Counted from the stretch's first letter, positions 8,579 through 16,221 are shown. The stretch is DNA of 30,587 bases from Cyanobacteria bacterium UBA4641 (GCA_002405805.1 DHMN01000079.1:1-30587), one strand, 5' to 3'. Notes: generated from the letters alone by a model not told the origin. Program-made: numbers and translations.

Positions 8579-9646
8579 TTATCTTACTTGGTCAATAACA
8601 CCGCCGCCTAGGACGATATCGTCATCATAAAATACGACAGACTGTCCGATAGCGATTGATTTTTGCAATTCGTCAAAAACTACATCTACATTTTCACCGT
8701 TTGGAGTGATTGTGACAGGTGTAGGTTGTTGAGTTGAGCGAATTTTTGCGTATACTTTGCGTTCATTTTCCAGTTTATCAAATGCAATCCAGTTTAAATT
8801 TACTGCTGTTAAGCCTTTTTTGAATGTCTTATCAGCAGGTCCGATTACGACTTCGTTTGTATCTTTTCTCAATTCTAAAACATACAACGGTTCAGTTGAA
8901 GATACGCCAATACCTTTTCTTTGACCGATTGTATAATTCCAAATACCTTTGTGGTGTCCAAGAACTTTCCCATCTAAGTCAACGATATTGCCGTCTTTTT
9001 CTTTTACGCCTAACAGTTCGTTATAATCTCCGTCATAAAAATCTTGGCTGTCAGGTTTTTCTGCTACCTCTAAACCGTTAGCTTTGGCAATTTCACGGAT
9101 TTGGTCTTTGGTATAATTACCAAGCGGTAAAATAATATTTTTTAACTGCTCTTGTTTAAGTCTATACAAAAAGTATGATTGGTCTTTGTGAGGTGCGATC
9201 CCGCGTTTTAGTAAAAATCTGCCGTCTTTTTCTTCTACTCTTGCGTAGTGACCTGTTGCAAATTTGTCAAACTCAATACCGTTTTCTTTTGCAATAAGCG
9301 GTAAAACTCCGAATTTTACAAGCGCATTACACCAAACACAAGGGTTAGGAGTTCTGCCTTGAAGGTATTCTGATTTAAAATTGTCTAACACAATTTGCTC
9401 ATACTGTTCAACACAATTGAAAACATGGTAAGGAATACCGATTTGAGCGGCGATTTTGCGAGCTTCTTCAATATCTTCTTTTTCGTCAGGGCCGTAACAA
9501 GCATTTTTGTGACCTGATTTAGCTGCCATTCCGTCTTTTCCCCAGATTGACATTGTTGCACCGATAACTTCATGTCCTTGTTGTTTCAAAATCAGTGCCG
9601 CAACTGATGAATCCACTCCACCTGATAATCCTACTAATATTTTCAT
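8579..9646 (-). CDS. mnmA: tRNA-specific 2-thiouridylase MnmA
   Basis: This enzyme thiolates U34 of tRNA Lys/Glu/Gln using ATP and sulfur relayed from a cysteine desulfurase. The N-terminal PP-loop (SGGVDSS, residues 8-14) binds ATP; NPCVWCN (102-107) holds the Cys equivalent to E. coli C102 within a CxxC; HKDQSYFLY (153-161) is a family signature. The length, 355 aa, is typical. At the position where many MnmA proteins have DSQxICFI with the second catalytic Cys, this one reads DSQDFYDGDY (199-208), so that Cys is absent. Other cysteines are C50 (in a CYGPDEKEDIEEARK motif) and C78, which suggest a different MnmA subtype with rearranged cysteines. The start has AAAGGAT 6-7 nt upstream. Its promoter probably includes TATAAT at 9664-9669 (minus strand). 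Confidence 0.93.
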   Translation of the reverse strand: MKILVGLSGGVDSSVAALILKQQGHEVIGATMSIWGKDGMAAKSGHKNACYGPDEKEDIEEARKIAAQIGIPYHVFNCVEQYEQIVLDNFKSEYLQGRTPNPCVWCNALVKFGVLPLIAKENGIEFDKFATGHYARVEEKDGRFLLKRGIAPHKDQSYFLYRLKQEQLKNIILPLGNYTKDQIREIAKANGLEVAEKPDSQDFYDGDYNELLGVKEKDGNIVDLDGKVLGHHKGIWNYTIGQRKGIGVSSTEPLYVLELRKDTNEVVIGPADKTFKKGLTAVNLNWIAFDKLENERKVYAKIRSTQQPTPVTITPNGENVDVVFDELQKSIAIGQSVVFYDDDIVLGGGVIDQVR

Positions 9647-9676
9647 TATTATCCTTTCAAATTATTATATGTCTAA

Positions 9677-9696
9677 AATTATTCGCTATACCTAAA
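9677..9696. promoter_or_regulatory. 20-bp motif shared with the DtxR-like gene upstream region (copy 1)
   Basis: AATTATTCGCTATACCTAAA matches 19 of 20 bases at 11607-11626 (AATTATTCGATATACCTAAA), just before the DtxR-family gene. Here it lies around the -35 side of the mnmA promoter. A shared regulator site is possible; its dyad symmetry is poor. Confidence 0.4.
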
Positions 9697-9744
9697 CAAC
9701 TATGTATAATTAAATTATAAAGATAAAAAATAATCAATAAAGTG

Positions 9745-9773
9745 TTGACAAATTTTATGTTCTTGTTTTAATT
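9745..9773 (+). promoter_or_regulatory. Promoter of the poly-Cys micro-ORF
   Basis: A consensus TTGACA (9745-9750) is followed after 17 nt by TTAATT (9768-9773), an imperfect -10 in a T/A-rich tract. A 14-nt direct repeat (TAATTAAATTATAA at 9707-9720 and 9769-9782) brackets the promoter. Confidence 0.45.
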
Positions 9774-9791
9774 AAATTATAAGGATACAAA

Positions 9792-9863
9792 ATGTTTAAT
9801 CAATCTACTACAAAATTAAATAACTGCTGTTGTTGTAAGAACCGATGTTGGGGCTTACGATAA
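9792..9863 (+). CDS. 23-aa peptide with four consecutive Cys (micro-ORF or leader peptide)
   Basis: The ORF encodes MFNQSTTKLNN, then CCCC, KNR, C and WGLR. It has a weak ribosome site (AAGGAT at 9781-9786), a TTGACA promoter upstream and a strong terminator beginning 32 nt after its stop, making a unit of about 150 nt. A run of Cys codons close before a terminator is the classic layout of a cysteine-sensing attenuation leader; alternatively it is a stand-alone metal- or thiol-binding micropeptide or part of a small RNA. The next gene (9974) is not a recognisable cysteine-metabolism gene. Reality of translation is unproven. Confidence 0.45.
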   Translation: MFNQSTTKLNNCCCCKNRCWGLR

Positions 9864-9895
9864 CCGTGTTATACAATTGTACACTATGATATATG

Positions 9896-9935
9896 AGTTC
9901 CCAACAAAGTTAATTTGTTGGGAACTTATTTTTTT
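9896..9935 (+). terminator. Strong rho-independent terminator
   Basis: A perfect 13-bp stem (AGTTCCCAACAAA, 9896-9908, with TTTGTTGGGAACT, 9914-9926), a 5-nt loop, and a run of seven T. It ends the micro-ORF unit before the 9974 gene. Confidence 0.92.
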
Positions 9936-9973
9936 ACTCGAAATATGTAATAGATTTTAATTTGGAGATAGAA

Positions 9974-11566
9974 ATGATTGAAAATATAAATAATTCTGCG
10001 GTATACAGACCGAATAAACCTGTGGCATTTCGTGGCGCATTGGATGGAATGGCAACAGGTGCGTTGAGATTTTTAGACACAAATCCTATGGCAAACGCTG
10101 TCGGAATCGACTTGTTTGCAATGGTTGGACCAAGAACATATATTGATACAAAAGAACGTAGCAAATACGCAGGTGCTGAGACCTTTTTCAGAGAATTTAC
10201 AGGAACTTTGATTGTCTGCCTTTCTGCCAGTTATTTTGCAAAAGCAATTTCTCATATTGCAAATAAATTTGTAAACCCTAAAACAAAAATCAATCCAAAT
10301 ACTTGGTTTTCTAATGATAGTTTGGCATTTTTGACAGATTCTTGGAACAAAACAAACAATACCAAAGGGTATGTACGTTCTATCTTAGATTCACTTTCAG
10401 GTCGAGACGGCAAGGATGTAAAATCATTGAAAAACGTAGACTGGAACAATGTTGAGTGGGTCGATGAGAAAAAATGGTCAAAATTTAGTTGGGATAATGG
10501 TGAATTTAAAAATATTCATGAAAAATTGAAGGATAAAAACTCTATTTCTGAGGTTTTAAGTCAAATTATTGATAATAAAGAAATTTCAAAAAATGACAGC
10601 AAAAAACTTTTAAATATTATCGAGTTGCGCTTAACTAACGCTTTAGGCGCTGATAAAGTAACAGCAGGTGGAAAATTCTCAACTACTATGCACAATTTGT
10701 TGCGTGATACCGTAGATTTAGGCAAAGATGTTTTTGCAAACACTAAAATAAACACAGCAGAGGCGCTTGCAAAAATTGCTAAAATTAACAAAATAAAAAG
10801 TATTGGCGCATTGAGTTTGGCATCAGGTTTGGGATTAATAAATCAATACGTAAATAGAAAAATTACCGAAAAACGCACAGGAACTCAAGGTTTTGTCGGT
10901 GATAGCGATTATAAAAACCAAATTAAAAATAAAAAATCTACAAAAGACAAAAGTGCAAAATTTATGTTAGAAAAAGTTGTCGCAAGTTTAGGTATGGCAG
11001 CAATGGCAATTGCCGTTATGAAAATCAAATCTCCAAAAGACTTTTTTAAAAAACTTGAATTTACAGGCCCTGTCACAAGTGGTAATGCGATAAAAACAGT
11101 GTACGCCTCAACTTTAATCGGACGATTTTTGGCATCCGATAATAAGGATGAACTTGTTGAAACTACAACAAGAGATTATTTAGGGTTCTTGAACTGGCTT
11201 GTGTTTGGTGGTTTTGCAGCAAAAGGTGTTGCTAATTTATTGGATAGAAAACGCGAAAACTTGTTTAATATTTCAGGTGAAACAAAAGGGGTAAGAAATT
11301 GGCTAAATAATCTTTCTTTAAAATCTCACAACGAAATTGCCGCAAAAGGTTCTAAATTTGCCAAATCAAATATGTGGAAATTGAATGTCGCTCATGGTGC
11401 AGGATTAGCTTATTCAACAATAGCACTGGGTGTTTTGTTGCCAAAATTAAATATCTTGATAAACAAAACTCGTAAAAAACATCGTGCACAACAAGCTCAA
11501 ACCCAAACTCCACAACCGACTCAACAAATTTCTATGCAAGGTTTTATGAAAAGTGCAAAAGCTTAG
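9974..11566 (+). CDS. Hypothetical membrane-associated protein, 530 aa, with early FRG motif
   Basis: Not recognised. The start is set by GGAG 6 nt before the ATG; an upstream TTG in frame has no ribosome site of its own. The N-terminus carries PVAFRGALDG (F19-R-G21), an early motif seen in variant form on other unknowns of this window. Hydrophobic stretches that may enter or lie on a membrane occur near 76-97, 276-292, 333-349, 403-422 and 473-497, separated by polar helical regions. The C-terminal 30 residues are Gln/Thr/Pro-rich. There is no Sec signal. It follows a strong terminator and has no clear partner; the DtxR-like gene starts 74 nt downstream. Confidence 0.8.
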   Translation: MIENINNSAVYRPNKPVAFRGALDGMATGALRFLDTNPMANAVGIDLFAMVGPRTYIDTKERSKYAGAETFFREFTGTLIVCLSASYFAKAISHIANKFVNPKTKINPNTWFSNDSLAFLTDSWNKTNNTKGYVRSILDSLSGRDGKDVKSLKNVDWNNVEWVDEKKWSKFSWDNGEFKNIHEKLKDKNSISEVLSQIIDNKEISKNDSKKLLNIIELRLTNALGADKVTAGGKFSTTMHNLLRDTVDLGKDVFANTKINTAEALAKIAKINKIKSIGALSLASGLGLINQYVNRKITEKRTGTQGFVGDSDYKNQIKNKKSTKDKSAKFMLEKVVASLGMAAMAIAVMKIKSPKDFFKKLEFTGPVTSGNAIKTVYASTLIGRFLASDNKDELVETTTRDYLGFLNWLVFGGFAAKGVANLLDRKRENLFNISGETKGVRNWLNNLSLKSHNEIAAKGSKFAKSNMWKLNVAHGAGLAYSTIALGVLLPKLNILINKTRKKHRAQQAQTQTPQPTQQISMQGFMKSAKA

Positions 11567-11606
11567 TTAAAAATTCCACCTGATTCTTTTTTATGGTATA
11601 AAATAT

Positions 11607-11626
11607 AATTATTCGATATACCTAAA
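11607..11626. promoter_or_regulatory. 20-bp shared motif (copy 2) at the DtxR-like promoter
   Basis: AATTATTCGATATACCTAAA overlaps the end of a TATAAT (11604-11609) and the expected transcription start of the DtxR-like gene, a position fit for repression. See the copy at 9677-9696. Confidence 0.4.
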
Positions 11627-11640
11627 AAGGAGTCTGTGGG

Positions 11641-12141
11641 ATGAAAAACGAACTGACTGAAAGTCTTGAAAAATACCTGCTTGCAATCTATGAAATTGTG
11701 AAAGTAAATCAGGCAGCAAGAGTTAAAGATGTTTCCAATTATTTGAAAATCGGAGGGCCTGCAACTTCTGATGCTGTCAAGACTTTGGCTGAGCGCGGAT
11801 TTATCAACTATGTACCTTACGGTATAATAACCATAACTCCAAAAGGTAAGAAAAAAGCCGAAGAAAAACTGTTCAGACATCAGGTTATTTCAAATTTTTT
11901 GGAAAAAGTTTTGATGGTTGAAAGTGAAAAAGTTCCACAAAGTGCTAAGCAAATTGAATACTCTATGCCGGAAGATGTTTTGAAAAAGTTTGTTAGTTTT
12001 TTGACATTTATGGACAAATGTTCTTGCAAAGAACCTAAATGGGTCAACAGCTACAAATATTATGCTCAAAATGGCGAAATGAAAGATAAATGCAAAGGCT
12101 GTAATGAGTCTAAAAGCGGTTGCAACTGTTGCTGTGGTTAG
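11641..12141 (+). CDS. DtxR/MntR-family metal-dependent regulator with Cys-rich tail
   Basis: This is a winged-helix metal-responsive repressor. Residues 1-70 form the DNA-binding domain (LTESLEKYLLAIYEI, ARVKDVSNYLKIGGPATSDAVKTLAERG, wing ITITPKGKKKAE), and 75-120 the dimerisation/metal domain. H80 corresponds to DtxR His79. In the second metal motif, normally xxIEHxMS, this protein reads KQIEYSMP, so E106 is kept but the usual His is Tyr107. The C-terminal 40 residues carry eight cysteines (C127, C129, C151, C154, C161, C163-C165) and could supply alternative ligands. An AAGGAG site lies 9 nt before the start. No metal transporter is adjacent; the P1B ATPase in the window is 14 kb away. The regulated metal is unknown. 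Confidence 0.88.
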   Translation: MKNELTESLEKYLLAIYEIVKVNQAARVKDVSNYLKIGGPATSDAVKTLAERGFINYVPYGIITITPKGKKKAEEKLFRHQVISNFLEKVLMVESEKVPQSAKQIEYSMPEDVLKKFVSFLTFMDKCSCKEPKWVNSYKYYAQNGEMKDKCKGCNESKSGCNCCCG

Positions 12142-12190
12142 TCTTTCTTCTTTTTTGTAAAAATTTTGTAAAAAACTTTTAATATTTTAC

Positions 12191-12221
12191 TTGCTTGATA
12201 GTAACTATCAGGTTGTATTAT
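12191..12221 (+). promoter_or_regulatory. Promoter with MerR-like operator upstream of the DXS-like/MerR operon
   Basis: A perfect dyad, TGATAGT-A-ACTATCA (12196-12210), lies between a -35-like TTGCTT (12191-12196) and a -10-like TATTAT (12216-12221). The spacer is 19 nt, the long spacing typical of MerR-activated promoters. The MerR gene is the second gene of the operon, so autoregulation is a simple reading. An alternative promoter is TTGATA (12195-12200) with TATAGT (12219-12224), spacer 18. Confidence 0.5.
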
Positions 12222-12260
12222 AGTATTGTTATAGTTTTTATGAAAAAGAAGGAGAAATAA

Positions 12261-14024
12261 ATGATTTTAGACAAAGTAAATGTACCACAGGATTTACGCA
12301 ATCTTTCTATTGATGAAATGAACACTCTTGCAGATGAAATGAGAGAGTTAATTATAAAAAAAGTAAATACTACAGGCGGTCACATGGGACCAAATTTGGG
12401 TATTATTGAAGCGACAATTGCTATGCATTATGTTTTTAATTCTCCTGTTGATAAGTTTGTATTTGATGTATCTCACCAATGCTATCCTCACAAAATTTTG
12501 ACAGGAAGAAAAGAAGGTTTTACAAATCCTGACAAATATTTGACATACACCGGTTATACAGCACCGGAAGAAAGTGCACACGATTTATTCAAGGTTGGTC
12601 ACACTTCAACTTCTGTAAGTTTGGCAACAGGTGTTGCAAAAGCAAGAGACTTAAACGGTGAAAAATTTAATGTCGTTGCGCTTATCGGTGATGGGTCATT
12701 AAGTGGTGGCGAGGCTTTTGAAGGATTAGATAACGGTGCAGCTTTAAAAAGTAATTTCATCGTAGTGGTAAATGATAACGATATGTCAATTGCAGAAAAC
12801 CACGGCGGACTTTATGGCAATTTGAAAGAATTGAGAGAAACTAAAGGTCAAGCTCAATGCAATTTCTTCAAGGCGTTAGGCTATGATTATTTGTATGTCG
12901 ATAACGGCAATAATATTGAAGACTTGATTAAAGCCTTTACACAAGTAAAAGACACAACTTGTCCGACAGTTGTTCATATCCATACTCTAAAAGGTCACGG
13001 TTTGGCTGTTGCAGAAGAAAACAAAGAGGCTTTCCACTGGATTATGCCAGGGACTTTAGACAAAAAAGATAATTCAGCTCCTACTCCGGTTGTTGAAGAT
13101 TACAACTCAATTACAAACGATTTTATCTTGCAAAAATCAAAAGTAGATAAAGGTTGTATTGCAATCAATGCAGGTACTCCGGGGGTGTTTGGTTGGACAA
13201 AAGATTATAGAGACAAATTAGGTGCTCACTATACAGATGTCGGTATTGCAGAAGAACACGCTGTTGCTTATTCTTCTGCCTTGGCTAAATCTGGAGCAAA
13301 ACCTATTTTTGCAGTTATGAGTTCATTTATTCAAAGAACTTATGACCAAATGTCCCAAGATTTGGCATTGAACAATTCACCAATAACAATGCTTGTATAT
13401 TGGGGAGGTTTGTCAGGTGCAGATGCAACTCACTTGTGCTCATTTGATATGTCAATAATCGGTAATATTCCAAATATCGTATATTTAGCTCCAACAAATA
13501 AAGAAGAATATTTGGCAATGCTTGAATATGCGTACAATCAAACAGAACATCCTGTAGCAATAAGAGTTCCGATGGGCGAATTGATTTCTGTTGGCACTAA
13601 GGATACTACAGATTATTCAAAATTGAACAAATTCAAACTTGAAGAAAAAGGCTCTAAAGTTGCAATTTTAGGTCTTGGTAATTTCTTTAATTTGGCAAAA
13701 GATGTTAAAGCCGAAATCAAAGCAAAACTTGGAATTGATGCAACTCTTATCAATCCTAAATTTATTTCAGGTGTAGATAAAGAATTGTTAGAAACTTTGA
13801 AACAAGACCATGAAGTTGTTCTTACTTTGGAAGATGGTATTTTAGAAGGCGGTTTTGGTGAAAAAGTTGCAAGTTTCTATGGAAATTCAGATATGAAAGT
13901 CTTGAATTTCGGTGGGGATAAAGAATTTACCGACAGAGTAGATATCAATGAACTTTATAATAAATATCATTTGACAAAAGAACTTATCACAGAAGATGTT
14001 GCAAATGTTTTGAAAAGAGGTTAA
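12261..14024 (+). CDS. DXS-like thiamine-diphosphate enzyme (1-deoxy-D-xylulose-5-phosphate synthase-like)
   Basis: This belongs to the DXS/transketolase family, which transfers two-carbon units using thiamine diphosphate; true DXS makes DXP from pyruvate and glyceraldehyde-3-phosphate. Visible residues are H41 (TTGGHMG), H72 (DVSHQCYPHK), the ThDP motif GDG at 143-145 with N171, and the catalytic Glu E331 in VGIAEEHA. The C-terminal transketolase-C domain spans about 465-580. At 587 aa it is shorter than housekeeping DXS (about 620-640), and the DXS motif DGxTHxG is replaced by DATHLCSFD (388-396). These fit the divergent DXS-like group seen in some Firmicutes, so its substrate may differ. 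The start has AAGGAG. It is co-transcribed with the MerR gene 2 nt downstream. Confidence 0.85.
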   Translation: MILDKVNVPQDLRNLSIDEMNTLADEMRELIIKKVNTTGGHMGPNLGIIEATIAMHYVFNSPVDKFVFDVSHQCYPHKILTGRKEGFTNPDKYLTYTGYTAPEESAHDLFKVGHTSTSVSLATGVAKARDLNGEKFNVVALIGDGSLSGGEAFEGLDNGAALKSNFIVVVNDNDMSIAENHGGLYGNLKELRETKGQAQCNFFKALGYDYLYVDNGNNIEDLIKAFTQVKDTTCPTVVHIHTLKGHGLAVAEENKEAFHWIMPGTLDKKDNSAPTPVVEDYNSITNDFILQKSKVDKGCIAINAGTPGVFGWTKDYRDKLGAHYTDVGIAEEHAVAYSSALAKSGAKPIFAVMSSFIQRTYDQMSQDLALNNSPITMLVYWGGLSGADATHLCSFDMSIIGNIPNIVYLAPTNKEEYLAMLEYAYNQTEHPVAIRVPMGELISVGTKDTTDYSKLNKFKLEEKGSKVAILGLGNFFNLAKDVKAEIKAKLGIDATLINPKFISGVDKELLETLKQDHEVVLTLEDGILEGGFGEKVASFYGNSDMKVLNFGGDKEFTDRVDINELYNKYHLTKELITEDVANVLKRG

Positions 14025-14026
14025 AA

Positions 14027-14443
14027 ATGTATACAATCAAAGAAGTTGCAGAAAAAATGGATGTATCTGAACATACTTTGAGATTTTGGTCAAAGTCTGG
14101 TTTCTTCCCATTTGTAAAGCGCGACAAAAACAATATCAGAATGTTTTCAGATGATGATTTGGCGTGGGTAAGAATTGTCAAATGTTTGCGTTCTGTCGGA
14201 ACAGAAAACAAGGCAATCAAGCGATATATTGATTTGTGTATCCAAGGAGATTCGACAATCAAAGAACGTTATCAAATTATCCTTGATACAAAAGCAAAAG
14301 CGCTTGAACAGTTGGAAGAACTTCACAAACAAATTGATGTATTAAATTATAAGGAAAATTTCTATAAGAACCTTATAAAAAATAATTTAAAAGATGTTTG
14401 GAATCCAATGAACTCAATGCAATCAGAAGATGTTGCAGTATAG
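14027..14443 (+). CDS. MerR-family transcriptional regulator
   Basis: A 138-aa regulator with the MerR winged helix-turn-helix at residues 1-70 (MYTIKEVAEKMDVSEHTLRFW, RMFSDDDLAWVRIVKCLRSVG) and a coiled-coil dimerisation helix at about 85-120. It resembles the AdhR/YfmP-type group that responds to aldehydes or other electrophiles in some Firmicutes. The typical RYYEK is RFWSK here. There are few cysteines, so the sensing mode is unclear. It starts 2 nt after the DXS-like stop, with GAGGT within the end of that gene, so the two are translated from one message. The dyad at the operon promoter is its likely site. Confidence 0.92.
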   Translation: MYTIKEVAEKMDVSEHTLRFWSKSGFFPFVKRDKNNIRMFSDDDLAWVRIVKCLRSVGTENKAIKRYIDLCIQGDSTIKERYQIILDTKAKALEQLEELHKQIDVLNYKENFYKNLIKNNLKDVWNPMNSMQSEDVAV

Positions 14444-14465
14444 TAAATTCTAAAATTTTTAAAAT

Positions 14466-14517
14466 CTCCGCACAAAAATGTGTTTAGTGTATAATCACTT
14501 TTGAGCGGAGGTTTTTT
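14466..14517 (+). terminator. Terminator-like hairpin enclosing a -10 element and the MFS ribosome site
   Basis: CTCCGC-A-CAAAA (14466-14477) and GTG (14480-14482) pair with CAC-TTTTG-A-GCGGAG (14496-14510), leaving one A/A mismatch and a 2-nt bulge, followed by six T (14512-14517). The 13-nt loop ends in TATAAT (14490-14495). The 3' arm plus one base contains the GGAGG (14507-14511) used to start the MFS gene. It probably ends the MerR operon message. Confidence 0.7.
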
Positions 14518-14518
14518 A

Positions 14519-15670
14519 ATGCGAAAATCACTATGTCTTTTACCCCTTGCGCTGGGAACTTTCGGACTTGGGCTGACGGAATATGTTATGATGGGAATTT
14601 TACCTGATATTGCAAAAAGTTTGCATGTCTCAATTCCTGCAGCAGGTAATTTTATTTCGTTTTACGCGCTTGGCGTTGTTGCAGGCTCAATTTTGCTTGT
14701 TATATTTGGTCGTAAAGCACCGTTAAAAAATATTTTATTGGTTTTGGCATCAATTATCACGATTGCCAATTTGTTATCTTCAATCGCAGGAAATTATCAT
14801 TTGTTTTGCGCATTGAGATTTATTGCAGGTTTGCCTCATGGTGCTTTCTTTGGTGTCGGCGCAATTGTTGCAGGCAAATTGGTTTCTAAAGAAAATGAAA
14901 ATCGTGCTGTGTCTATAATGTGTTCCGGCATGACGATAGCCAATTTGGCAGGAATCCCTGTTGGAACATACCTGAGTCATAATTATTCTTGGCGTTTGAC
15001 ATTGTTTCTTGTAGGTTTGTTTGGATTTTTTATTTTGTATTCTATACAAAAATTTGTTCCAAAAATTCCACCACTTCCTGATACAGGATTTCGCGGTCAG
15101 TTCGGAATATTTAAACACCTTGCTCCTTGGCTTTTGATTTTGGCGGTTGTTATGGGTAACGGCGGAATTTTCTGCTGGTACAGCTACATAAATCCTTTGT
15201 TAGTTAATCTTTCAGGTATCAAGCCATCTTTGGTGTCATTGCTTATGATTTTGGCAGGTGGAGGTATGGTTGTCGGAAATCTGCTAGGTGGCAAATTGTC
15301 CGACAAATTCTGTCCATCAATCGTTGCAGGGACAACCCAATTGATTGCTGCAATTTCTCTGATTTTGATATTTTTATTCGGCAAAAATCCGTTTGTATCG
15401 GTTAGTTTGATGTGCTTGTGTACAGGTTGTTTGTTCGCAGTTTCAGCTCCACAACAGGTTTTGTTGATTAGAAATGCAAAAGGCGGCGAAATGTTAGGGG
15501 CATCTTGTTCGCAAATTTCGTTCAATTTGGGTAATGCAATAGGTGCGTTTGTTGGTGGAATTCCGATAGCCCACTGTTTAGGCTATCAATATGTTGCGCT
15601 CCCTGGGGCAATGTTTGCTTTTGTCGGTTTTTTGACACTGTTTTATTTTTACAAAAGGTATGAATGTTAA
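14519..15670 (+). CDS. MFS transporter, AraJ/DHA1-like efflux family
   Basis: A 383-aa, 12-helix major facilitator protein of the inner membrane. The N-terminus LALGTFGLGLTEYVMMGILPDIA and the GxLSDK loop (GGKLSDKF, after helix 7) match the AraJ-like proton-driven exporter group (sugars, purines, drugs). Helix 4 region carries ALRFIAGLPHGAFFGVGAIVAG. The start is the ATG preceded by GGAGG at 7 nt; an in-frame TTG six codons earlier lies in the hairpin and is unlikely. It overlaps the next gene, so the two are probably translated together. Substrate is unknown. Confidence 0.9.
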   Translation: MRKSLCLLPLALGTFGLGLTEYVMMGILPDIAKSLHVSIPAAGNFISFYALGVVAGSILLVIFGRKAPLKNILLVLASIITIANLLSSIAGNYHLFCALRFIAGLPHGAFFGVGAIVAGKLVSKENENRAVSIMCSGMTIANLAGIPVGTYLSHNYSWRLTLFLVGLFGFFILYSIQKFVPKIPPLPDTGFRGQFGIFKHLAPWLLILAVVMGNGGIFCWYSYINPLLVNLSGIKPSLVSLLMILAGGGMVVGNLLGGKLSDKFCPSIVAGTTQLIAAISLILIFLFGKNPFVSVSLMCLCTGCLFAVSAPQQVLLIRNAKGGEMLGASCSQISFNLGNAIGAFVGGIPIAHCLGYQYVALPGAMFAFVGFLTLFYFYKRYEC

Positions 15671-16221
15671 TGAAAATACTTGATGCAATTAATTCTAATA
15701 ATTTATCTAAGGTGGAAAACCTTTACTATAAAGCTTTTCCAAAGGATGAGCTAAAACCTTTTAGCTTAATTTTGCAAAAGCAAAAAGAGGGTTCTGTTGA
15801 AGTTTTGGCAATTGAAAATGATGGTGTTTTTGTAGGTTTAGCAATTACTGCAACTTATAAAAATTTTGTACTCCTTGATTATTTTGCAATTGAAGAAAAT
15901 TTTAGAAATCGCAAATTTGGAACAATGGCGTTTTATCTAATCAAAAACAGATATGTTGATAAAAATTTCTTTTTGGAAATAGAAAATCCTGAAAATATGG
16001 AATGTGAAAACAAGTTGGAGCGTTTGCGCAGACGAAATTTTTATTTGAAAAACGGTGTTGTGGAACTTCCGTATTTGGTTGATTTGCTTGGGGTTGAGAT
16101 GAAAATCTTGGCAAATACAAATGATTTGTCTTATGATGAATATTTGAGCGTGTATTCAAATGTTTTTGGTCGAGAAATCTCTGATAAAATCCATTTGCTA
16201 CGCGGAGTTACTCAACCGTAA
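15664..16221 (+). CDS. GNAT-family acetyltransferase-like protein
   Basis: A 185-aa protein with a GNAT acetyl-CoA fold signature: a strand pair EVLAIENDGVFVGLAITAT (about 50-68), then LDYFAIEENFRNRKFGTMAFYLI (about 76-98), where RNRKFGT fits the R/Q-x-x-G-x-G/A pyrophosphate loop with one glycine changed. Such enzymes move an acetyl group to an amine of a small molecule or protein. The start is ATG at 15664 (overlap of 7 nt with the MFS stop) or ATG at 15670 in a TAATG coupling context; AAAGG at 15655-15659 suits the first. It ends convergently with ybaK, overlapping it by 14 nt. Substrate unknown. Confidence 0.75.
   Translation: MLMKILDAINSNNLSKVENLYYKAFPKDELKPFSLILQKQKEGSVEVLAIENDGVFVGLAITATYKNFVLLDYFAIEENFRNRKFGTMAFYLIKNRYVDKNFFLEIENPENMECENKLERLRRRNFYLKNGVVELPYLVDLLGVEMKILANTNDLSYDEYLSVYSNVFGREISDKIHLLRGVTQP

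Noticed and set aside
9677..9696. A classical DtxR/iron box
   Set aside because: The motif contains ACCTAA/TTAGGT on one side only and lacks the 19-bp dyad of a true iron box, so only a shared motif is reported.
9792..9863. Cys-leader control of mnmA
   Set aside because: The leader is on the plus strand and mnmA is transcribed away from it on the minus strand, so attenuation in cis is impossible.
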